From Cyanobium gracile_A (GTDB lineage: Bacteria > Cyanobacteriota > Cyanobacteriia > PCC-6307 > Cyanobiaceae): a stretch of 8,161 bases of DNA. Shown in pieces: positions 1 to 5,444 of the stretch. The position numbers were made by a program, and so were the translations under genes. Location: positions 1 through 8,161 of the forward strand of contig NZ_JAYGHY010000088.1 in NCBI RefSeq assembly GCF_034931305.1, written 5' to 3'. The notes beneath the pieces were generated by a model. The model was given only the letters and a program-made list of their open reading frames with translations. It searched no databases and had not been told where the DNA came from. Each line of letters starts with the position of its first letter. The stretch's first letter is position 1.

Positions 1-143
1 CGGAGGATCCTGAATTCGAAACGTTCTATACCAAGAACATCCTGCTCAACGAAGGTCTGCGTGCCTGGATGGCGCCCGCTGACCAACCGCACGAAAACTT
101 CATCTTCCCTGAAGAGGTTCTGCCCCGCGGCAACGCCCTCTGA
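1..143 (+). CDS. psbD: Photosystem II D2 protein, C-terminal end (partial; stand-alone psbD copy)
   Basis: These are the last 46 codons of the photosystem II reaction-centre protein D2, which binds P680 chlorophylls, the pheophytin and the quinone QA in the thylakoid membrane. The reading frame (first full codon at base 3, TGA at 141-143) gives the characteristic D2 tail: it begins EDPEFETFYTKN, continues through NEGLRAWMAP and PHENFIFPEE, and ends PRGNAL. This C-terminus is almost invariant in cyanobacteria and plastids, so identification is very secure. In the usual psbDC operon, psbC begins inside the psbD tail. Here no CP43 reading frame follows and a terminator lies 35 bases after the stop, so this is the separate, monocistronic psbD copy (often called psbD2) that many cyanobacteria carry. 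GC of this piece is lower than in the glycosyltransferase genes, as is common for highly expressed photosystem genes. The 5' part lies outside the window. Confidence 0.97.
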   Translation, partial: EDPEFETFYTKNILLNEGLRAWMAPADQPHENFIFPEEVLPRGNAL

Positions 144-177
144 TCGGCCGGTTAGTTTGCCTTTGCTGTTTGACTCT

Positions 178-205
178 AGTGCCCTCCTTGGAGGGCACTT
201 TTTTT
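178..205 (+). terminator. Rho-independent terminator of psbD
   Basis: A perfect 10-base inverted repeat, AGTGCCCTCC (178-187) and GGAGGGCACT (190-199), is followed by an uninterrupted run of T (199-205). The stem is GC-rich and the loop is only two bases as drawn, so in practice the innermost pair opens to give a four-base loop. It lies 35 bases after the psbD stop and closes a monocistronic transcript. On the minus strand no T-run follows the stem, so it should not efficiently terminate the convergent gene at 271-2142. Confidence 0.93.
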
Positions 206-270
206 GTCCGCCTGGCTGCTGTCGGTTTCCGCCCGCTTACCAAAGCCATGGTCTCCCATCCTGGTGATCT

Positions 271-2142
271 TCACTTTGTGGTCAGTTTGGATCTTCCCTC
301 AGCGGATGGAATGTAAGGAGTGCAAGGAGGTTGAATAGACCAGCACTTGTCCTGTCGCGGAGAGCGAATGGGGATTTCCTTGGAATCAGCTGGTGATTCC
401 TGCCTTGAGTGCCATCCATACAGTCGATCGCTGGGAACCGATCTATCGGAGTAGGGTTCAGGGCCGGTTGACTTGAGAAGAGACCGCTGTAAACGGACGC
501 TCAGAAGTGACATCAGTATCGCCGACGTCAGCAGGGATAGTGCTGGATAGAGTATCACTAGCTCGGTGAATTCAAAGCCAATCAGAGAGCCAATCCAGGG
601 GAAAAATCGTGGATTTGGAGGCAGTACTAGCAGGGCGAGAAAAGTTATGGGTAGGAGGCAAAGGCTGAGGTGTAGAAGCCTTCGTTCGCGAAGTAATCGC
701 CTGTTTGCAATTGTCATGGCAGCCAGGACCAGGAAGAGTGCCATGGCAGCAATGATCCAGAATGTCATCAGCTGCCCACGGGATGTAGACAGGAATCTTG
801 GCAGCCAATCTGAGAGTGAAAGATGTTTTGGATAGAGGCTCGCTGAAAGTGAAACATTATCGTCAAATCGAGCATAGTTTGTGACCAGTGCACTTCTGAT
901 GAACTTGGTTGAAGCCAAGGGAACGGCATGGTCTCCCCACGGCCCGGTGAAGGGAATTGGAAAGACGAGATATCCGGATGTGATCAGGTTTGTTGCCACC
1001 ATGGAGGCGTAGGCCAGCAGGAATGCGCCTGCCAAGGCTTGCTTCGTTTTGAGTTCCCGCCGGCAGAGGCCGACGACACCAAAGACTCCTCGCCAGCGAT
1101 TGAATTTGAGTCCGGGGACCTGACGCAGAAACTCCAGTAGGAGAATCAGGGCGAGGCCCAAGGCCCCGGAAAGCTTCAGCAGCGGCAGAAAAAGGGAAAG
1201 GGCCAGAGCCTGGGCGCGGCGCTGGCCAGGACAGCAGAAGTACAGGACGTAAATCAGCATCAATGTTGTCATTGAAACGGCAAAGTCCGCATCAAATGAC
1301 ACCAGCGAATTCAGTGACTGAATGCCAAAGATGAGCCCTGTGCAAAGGTATAGAAGAGCTCTCGTTGTTATCTGTCTGGATCGATTTGGTGTCTCTGGCT
1401 GTTGAATCGCTGAAAGGCTGGAAACGACTGTGAGAATGAATGCTTCCAGGAAAATGAGGTTAAGTGAAGGAGCGAGAATGAATCTTGAAGGGCTCAGGTT
1501 CTGCAGCGAAACCTGGGCGAACTGCTGCAGGTTGAAAAAACCGAAGCTGAAATGAAAATTGGCGAGGCCAACCTCCGGGCCGAAGGTCTGAAAATGAAGC
1601 AGGGAAGGTAGATGATAAAGCCCGGTATCATATTGCAATCCTAAATAGGGAGCGGAGAGAAGATAAACGGCTGGCACGAAGGTCAACACGCGCAGGGTTG
1701 CTCCATTGATCGGGCTGATGGCCAGGGTCCCGAAGCGTGAGGCCAGTGGCGATGCAATGGCGTGGAAAGTCATTCGGCCAGGCCAGCGGCTGCTCTGCAG
1801 CAGGGCCAGGCCTCCGAGCAGCGCCAGCAACAGCGCCGTTGCCGTGGTGAGGCCGCTGCAGAACCGATGGAGCATCAGGATCGGCCGTCCGCCAGATCCG
1901 CTCAGCAGCTCCATCAGCGCCGGCAGGATCAGCAGCACGTTGCAGCCCACGCCAAAAGCGATGAGGCCGGCCAACAGGTCAAGGCCGTCATTGCGCTCCT
2001 CGAAGTCCTTCCCTGCTTGGCCATCGTCGCTGGGTCTGAACCTCGTCCTCAGCCTTGTTGCTGTGAGTAGACCAAAACTGAAGAGGACGAAAACGACAAC
2101 CATGGCCAGTTGATTGGCCATGGACGCAAGGGCGGATTGCAT
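271..2142 (-). CDS. Large polytopic membrane protein, LIC_10190-family-like, probable envelope glycan role
   Basis: This is a protein of about 623 residues with roughly a dozen hydrophobic segments, so an integral inner-membrane protein. From the chosen ATG (2140-2142), residues ~171-204 carry YDTGLYHL...GLANFHFSFGFFN, and later comes TSGYLVFPIPF...WGDHAVP. Both resemble the signatures I recall for the uncharacterised LIC_10190 membrane protein family (DTGLYHLQ, GLGNLHGRLGFN, SGYPLYP...DWKVP), whose architecture is like GT-C sugar transferases or polymerases. Function is unproven; a role in surface polysaccharide is inferred. The start is uncertain: the open frame extends to a TTG at 2271, but that extension looks non-coding. 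ATGs at 2140, 2119 and 2101 are all possible, and none has a clear Shine-Dalgarno site. The last ~55 residues form a hydrophilic, low-conservation-looking tail. GC is about 47-55% from 271 to ~1700 and 65-73% upstream of that (hand counts of single lines), so the gene is compositionally mosaic. It is convergent with psbD. Confidence 0.75.
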   Translation of the reverse strand: MQSALASMANQLAMVVVFVLFSFGLLTATRLRTRFRPSDDGQAGKDFEERNDGLDLLAGLIAFGVGCNVLLILPALMELLSGSGGRPILMLHRFCSGLTTATALLLALLGGLALLQSSRWPGRMTFHAIASPLASRFGTLAISPINGATLRVLTFVPAVYLLSAPYLGLQYDTGLYHLPSLLHFQTFGPEVGLANFHFSFGFFNLQQFAQVSLQNLSPSRFILAPSLNLIFLEAFILTVVSSLSAIQQPETPNRSRQITTRALLYLCTGLIFGIQSLNSLVSFDADFAVSMTTLMLIYVLYFCCPGQRRAQALALSLFLPLLKLSGALGLALILLLEFLRQVPGLKFNRWRGVFGVVGLCRRELKTKQALAGAFLLAYASMVATNLITSGYLVFPIPFTGPWGDHAVPLASTKFIRSALVTNYARFDDNVSLSASLYPKHLSLSDWLPRFLSTSRGQLMTFWIIAAMALFLVLAAMTIANRRLLRERRLLHLSLCLLPITFLALLVLPPNPRFFPWIGSLIGFEFTELVILYPALSLLTSAILMSLLSVRLQRSLLKSTGPEPYSDRSVPSDRLYGWHSRQESPADSKEIPIRSPRQDKCWSIQPPCTPYIPSAEGRSKLTTK

Positions 2143-2655
2143 TATCAATGGGGCGGCAAGGTAGGGGCATGAGATCTGAAACCTACCTGAACGATGTAGC
2201 AAAGCTATGAATTGATAGCTTTCGATTCCTCTCTCAAGCTCTGCGCCACTGGCGAGGCAGTTGGCGCACAATGCCAGAACGGTACGGATGTATCACAGGC
2301 CTCCTCGTGAAGGCTCTCCGGCCTGGTTGTCGGCTGGTCCTCCGAACCTTCCAGCCGGATTCACGGGCAAGGAGGTGCAAAATGTCGTTATGATTACGGG
2401 GTTCTGTCAGCAGTGGCGTGGCGACGGATTCGGATGCGGCCCCGGGGTTTCCCCGCTGTTCGTTCCAATTCGTCCCGAAGGCGTCGCCGGCTGGCATCCA
2501 ACCCACAGGAGGAGGTGTCCATGACCCCAAGTTGTCCCATCCAGGGTCTGCTGATCGCGGAGAATGCCGGCTGATCACGGCTGCTGACTCCTGATCCATC
2601 GGTTCCGCGCCAGAGCGGACCCGGCGAGAGCCCTCGACACCGTTTGTCCCCAGGT
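2143..2655. other. Gene-poor stretch, no convincing CDS
   Basis: No reading frame here has the G/C-rich third positions or recognisable motifs of the neighbouring genes. A 141-codon minus-strand frame (2234-2659, GTG start) spans most of it but has mixed third positions and no family resemblance. Two strong plus-strand Shine-Dalgarno motifs occur: AAGGAGGT at 2369-2376 and AGGAGGAGGTG at 2508-2518. Each leads to an ATG that opens only a very short frame. A perfect inverted repeat, CCAGGT-TC-ACCTGG, lies just to the left of the remnant region at 2650-2663 with no T-run. I saw no tRNA, CRISPR or transposon ends. The region probably holds the promoter of the 271-2142 gene, but I could not pick out convincing -35/-10 boxes. 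Confidence 0.5.
2521..2574 (+). CDS. Possible 17-codon micro-ORF behind a strong Shine-Dalgarno site (doubtful)
   Basis: ATG at 2521 is preceded by AGGAGGAGGTG (2508-2518), one of the best Shine-Dalgarno matches in the window. The frame runs 17 codons (MTPSCPIQGLLIAENAG) to TGA at 2572-2574. The peptide resembles nothing I know. It could be a leader peptide, the start of a decayed gene, or a chance match in a G-rich stretch. There is no downstream plus-strand gene for it to control, which argues against a leader. Low confidence. Confidence 0.12.
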   Translation: MTPSCPIQGLLIAENAG

Positions 2656-2738
2656 TCACCTGGAGATGATGATGTCGGGGGCATCGTTCATGGGGGGCTT
2701 GGTCCTCTCGGCGACGATGTCAGCACCTTGCGGATCAC
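2656..2738 (-). pseudogene. Short coding-like remnant, unidentified
   Basis: The minus strand from 2721 to 2656 reads DIVAERTKPPMNDAPDIII followed by SR and TGA (2656-2658), with nearly every codon ending in G or C, as in the genuine genes of this window. Immediately before it, in the neighbouring frame, 2738-2721 reads VIRKVL with the same third-position bias, so there may be a one-base frameshift. I do not recognise the family. Its stop forms a GTGA overlap with a GTG-started frame running on to 2234, which may be coincidence. It is likely the 3' debris of a former gene, possibly continuing the acyltransferase remnant region. Confidence 0.25.
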
Positions 2739-3029
2739 CGGTGCGGCAGGCGGCCAAGCCCCCGCAGCCCCGCCGGCCAGACGCCGCCGGCGCAGAACAG
2801 CAGGCGACCGGCCCCCATCTCCCAGAGCCGCGTTGGCATCAGGAAGTAGGCGGCGGCCTGCTGGCTGGGATACAGCTGAACGAAGGCGACCAGGGCGGGC
2901 GAAGCCAGTCAGCCAGGCCACCACAGGGAACAGCCGGTAGACCTGCTCCTCCACCCCCAGGTAGCCGCTGGGCGAGGCCGGTGCGCTGTCTCTGGCCAGG
3001 GAGTCCCGGGAGCCGATGGCCTCGATCAG
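2735..3029 (-). pseudogene. Broken remnant of an OafA/YrhL-type membrane O-acyltransferase (Acyl_transf_3)
   Basis: Two adjacent minus-strand frames together spell part of an acyltransferase-3 membrane domain. Frame one (3029 to ~2898) contains GYLGVEEQVYRLFPVVAWL (about 2966-2910), matching the family motif SLxVEEQFYLLFPLL. Frame two (2896 to the TGA at 2735-2737) contains AYFLMPTRLWEMGAGRLLF, matching AFYLLPTRxWELxxGALL (YFLMPTRLW at 2822-2848). Only about 25 residues separate these motifs, whereas I expect roughly 45-50 in intact members, so besides the frameshift there is an apparent internal deletion. The N-terminal membrane part and everything after the second motif are absent. Codons end mainly in G or C, so this was coding recently. 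Intact members transfer acetyl or similar groups to cell-surface sugars, which fits the glycan operon it follows. It begins exactly where the flippase-like gene stops. Confidence 0.82.
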
Positions 3030-4030
3030 GCGCCCACCCCGTCGCCACCGTCTCCCGGGCCACCGTCTCTGAGGCGGGACAGCACCAGCAAGCCCACCGC
3101 CGTGGGCAACAGCACGGTGCACACCCGCAGCACCAGGATGACGGCCAGCGCCGCCGATCGATCGACACCGAAGGCCACCGCCAGGCCGATGGCCGTGGCC
3201 TCCGCGGTGCCGACCCCCGCCGGCAGAAAGGAAAGGACACCCCCGAGGGCCATCGCTGTGCGGATCACGGCGGCCTGGGTGAGGGCCAGGGGATCCCCCA
3301 GCACCTGGAGCAGGCCCATCAGCGCCGACGCTTCGATCAGCCACACCAGTGCCGCCAGGGCGGTTCCCACAAGCAGGGGCCAGGGCTGCAGCAGCTGGCG
3401 CAGCCGGCTCACGGCCCCGAGGGCTTCCCGCAGCAGCCGGCTCAGACCGCGCCAGCGCCGGTGGGCCGGCAGCCGGTCGAGGAACGCCTCCAGGCGGCGC
3501 AGAGCGGCCGGGTGGGTCAGCAGCCAGGTGCCAACGGCCAGGGTTCCCCCGGCAGCCAGCAGGGCCGGCAGAACCCGGCCTCCCAGCCCCCAGGCAAGCA
3601 GCAGCAGGGCTCCAGCCAGGTCCGTCACCCGCTCCGCCAGGGTCACCCCCACGCCCACCTGCATCGGAATGGCGTGGCGACGCTGAAGCCACAGCCCGCG
3701 CAGGGCCTCACCGCTGCGGCCTGGTGCGGCCACCAGGGAGAGACCGGCGGTGTAGATCCGGCCGCTGGGGCGCCAGGCCAGGGGATGCCCCAGCTGCCGC
3801 AGATAGAACTGCCAGCGCTGGAACAGGAGCACATAGCCCAGGGCCACCAGCGCCGCCACCACGACCCAGCACCACCAGGGCAGTGCCGCCAGCGAGCGCA
3901 TCACGTTGGCGAAGCCGAACCAGAAGCTGAGCCCCAGGTAGACAACCAGCGTTCCCACCAGGCCCAGGAGCCAGCGCTTTTTCATCAGCAGCCAGGGCGG
4001 CGCCGCCGTTGGCACGGAGGTGGGGCGCAC
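3026..4030 (-). CDS. UPF0104 / LPG_synthase_TM flippase-like integral membrane protein
   Basis: This is a polytopic membrane protein (334 residues from a GTG at 4028-4030, or 319 from the ATG at 3983-3985) of the lysylphosphatidylglycerol synthase transmembrane/UPF0104 family, PF03706. Members include the MprF flippase domain and many proteins encoded beside dolichyl-phosphate-type GT2 enzymes. Family marks, in GTG-based numbering, are GRSGEALRG at 104-112, AERVTDLAG at 132-140, FLPAGVGTAEA at 268-278 and an arginine at 302 in the last hydrophobic region. The length is normal, so the protein is complete. The C-terminus ends in a Gly/Asp-rich stretch produced by a short tandem repeat. The start is ambiguous: the GTG lies 10 bases after the previous stop, while the ATG begins the more typical MKKRWLLGLVG; neither has a clear Shine-Dalgarno site. 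Transport of a lipid-linked sugar or lipid is inferred from context, not shown. Confidence 0.9.
   Translation of the reverse strand: MRPTSVPTAAPPWLLMKKRWLLGLVGTLVVYLGLSFWFGFANVMRSLAALPWWCWVVVAALVALGYVLLFQRWQFYLRQLGHPLAWRPSGRIYTAGLSLVAAPGRSGEALRGLWLQRRHAIPMQVGVGVTLAERVTDLAGALLLLAWGLGGRVLPALLAAGGTLAVGTWLLTHPAALRRLEAFLDRLPAHRRWRGLSRLLREALGAVSRLRQLLQPWPLLVGTALAALVWLIEASALMGLLQVLGDPLALTQAAVIRTAMALGGVLSFLPAGVGTAEATAIGLAVAFGVDRSAALAVILVLRVCTVLLPTAVGLLVLSRLRDGGPGDGGDGVGA
3044..3069. repeat. 15-base tandem duplication in the 3' end of the flippase-like gene
   Basis: The 11-mer GCCACCGTCTC occurs at 3044-3054 and again at 3059-3069, a 15-base period. The duplication is in frame and encodes the Gly/Asp-rich DGG-repeated tail of the UPF0104 protein. 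It lies a few codons before the stop, next to the acyltransferase remnant, and may mark slippage or rearrangement at this junction. Confidence 0.7.
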
Positions 4031-4040
4031 ACGGGTGCGC

Positions 4041-5444
4041 TCATGGCGTGAAGCGCAGCTTCTGGGCCGCGTAGAGACACATCCGGGCCAGGATCAGGCC
4101 CTCCTTCACGTGGGCGATGTTGGAGCTGCCGTAACTGCGCTCCTGGTATCGCACCGGCACCTCCACGATCTTGAGGTTCAGCTTGGAAGCGCCGAAGAGC
4201 AGGTCGAAATCGCCGAAGGGGTCGAAGTCGCCGAAGTAGGCCCGCCCGGCCTTGAGGCGCTCATAGTCCGCCTTCCAGATCACCTTGGTGCCGCAGAGGG
4301 TGTCCTTCAGCCGTTGGCGCAGCAACCAGGAGAAGGCCGCAGCGAAGAAACGGTTGGCGGCCGTGTTCAGCGGTGGCATGGCTGCGTTGGTGCGCGGATA
4401 GACCAACCGGCAGCCGTTGACGAATTCCCCCCGGCCCTCGGCGAGGGCCTTGTAGAAGCGGGGCAGGTCTTCGGGACGCACGGTGAGATCCGCATCCAGG
4501 ATCATCAGCACGTCCCCTTCGGACTGATCAAAGCCCAGCCAGACAGCATCCGCCTTGCCGCGGCCGCTCTGGCGCAGGGCGCGCAGCTGCAACGGGCCGC
4601 TGTAGGCCGCGCACACCCGCTCGATCTCCGCCCAGGTGTCATCCGAGGAGTGCCCTTCCACGAACAGCACCTCGGTGGCGGATCCCAGCAGGGGCATGCG
4701 GTCGATGGCGGCGGCGATGTTGCCGGCTTCGTTGCGGGCCGGGATCACCACGCTGACGCTGGGACGGCGCTGGGCCGGGGTGGCGGGACGGGCCACCAGC
4801 CAGTGGGTGAGCCCGAACTGTTCCAACACGGGCAGCTGGCTGAGCCAACGGTTGGCGAGGGTGCTGAGCAGGGGGAGGTGTCGTGGCAGCAGGCAGCGGT
4901 GCCCCTGCTTGAGCACCTCCCAGCCGGCCAGGTCGAGCAGGTTCTGCACATCCCTGGGGGTGAGCCAGCTCTCAGGGGGCTGGGGCTGGCGTAGACCCAG
5001 CCGTTCTGCCGCCTTCAGCAGCGGCTGCCACAGCCAGTTGTGGAAACTCACCACCAGCCGCGTGCGGTCATGGCAGAACGCCGCCAGCCGCTCGATCACC
5101 CCCTGGACGTCCTCGAGGGTGTTGAGGGTGTTGGCGAGAAGAATCACATCGAACGGCTCGCTCTCCCCGATCGCCTCCGGGTCGATGGCCGCCGCTTCGG
5201 CGCAAAGGATGCGCAGGTTGGGATGGGCCTCCCGTGCAGCGGCGGCGATGGCGGGGTCGCGCTCGATGCCCACCCCGTGGCTGGGGTGGGTGGCGGCCAG
5301 CAGATCTCCCAGGCCGCAGCCGATCTCGAGAACCCTCAGGCCCGGAGCGACCAGCACCTGGTGCAGCCGGTTCAGGTCTTCGTAATAGGCGCGGTTGCGG
5401 CGGTGGAACCGTTGCAGTCCCTCGGGCTGAAGCATGCCGTTCAT
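4041..5444 (-). CDS. Bifunctional class I SAM methyltransferase / GT2 glycosyltransferase
   Basis: This is a 467-residue cytoplasmic fusion protein. Residues ~30-220 form a class I methyltransferase with SAM-binding motif I LEIGCGLGDLL (39-49), an acidic residue after the next strand (GIERDP, 59-64), and FDVILLANTLNTLED (98-112). Residues ~228-467 form a family 2 (GT-A fold) glycosyltransferase of the dolichyl-phosphate-mannose synthase type: SVVIPARNEAGNI (231-243), the metal-binding DAD (317-319), CGTK (384-387) and GDFDLLFGA (411-419). It lacks the C-terminal membrane helices of many DPM synthases. Such enzymes move a sugar from a nucleotide donor to a polyprenyl phosphate; the methyltransferase substrate is unknown and may be the same sugar. 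The ATG at 5442-5444 overlaps the previous stop as ATGA, which fixes the start and implies translational coupling. An in-frame ATG three codons later is a weaker alternative. The downstream flippase-like gene starts within about 10 bases of this stop. Confidence 0.94.
   Translation of the reverse strand: MNGMLQPEGLQRFHRRNRAYYEDLNRLHQVLVAPGLRVLEIGCGLGDLLAATHPSHGVGIERDPAIAAAAREAHPNLRILCAEAAAIDPEAIGESEPFDVILLANTLNTLEDVQGVIERLAAFCHDRTRLVVSFHNWLWQPLLKAAERLGLRQPQPPESWLTPRDVQNLLDLAGWEVLKQGHRCLLPRHLPLLSTLANRWLSQLPVLEQFGLTHWLVARPATPAQRRPSVSVVIPARNEAGNIAAAIDRMPLLGSATEVLFVEGHSSDDTWAEIERVCAAYSGPLQLRALRQSGRGKADAVWLGFDQSEGDVLMILDADLTVRPEDLPRFYKALAEGRGEFVNGCRLVYPRTNAAMPPLNTAANRFFAAAFSWLLRQRLKDTLCGTKVIWKADYERLKAGRAYFGDFDPFGDFDLLFGASKLNLKIVEVPVRYQERSYGSSNIAHVKEGLILARMCLYAAQKLRFTP

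Noticed and set aside
61..267. 68-codon plus-strand frame across the psbD end and terminator
   Set aside because: It overlaps psbD in the wrong frame and runs through the terminator hairpin.
2234..2659. Minus-strand frame of 141 codons with a GTG start overlapping a TGA
   Set aside because: Third codon positions are mixed, unlike the real genes here, and the translation resembles nothing known. The GTGA overlap alone is weak evidence, so it is mentioned only as part of the gene-poor stretch.
2650..2663. Perfect 6-base inverted repeat CCAGGT-TC-ACCTGG as a terminator
   Set aside because: The stem is short and no T-run follows on either strand.
4042..4044. ATG overlapping the stop of the methyltransferase-GT2 gene as start of the flippase-like gene
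   Set aside because: It makes an ATGA like the other junctions but is out of frame with the UPF0104 protein, so the start must be the GTG at 4030 or the ATG at 3985.
2666..4051. Long plus-strand open frame of about 460 codons opposite the flippase-like gene
   Set aside because: It is Gln/Pro/Gly-rich with no domain signal and arises because high GC removes stop codons opposite a real gene. The minus-strand UPF0104 motifs explain the region.
4020..4994. Plus-strand open frame opposite the methyltransferase-GT2 gene
   Set aside because: It has no recognisable motifs, while the minus strand has complete SAM and GT2 motifs in order.
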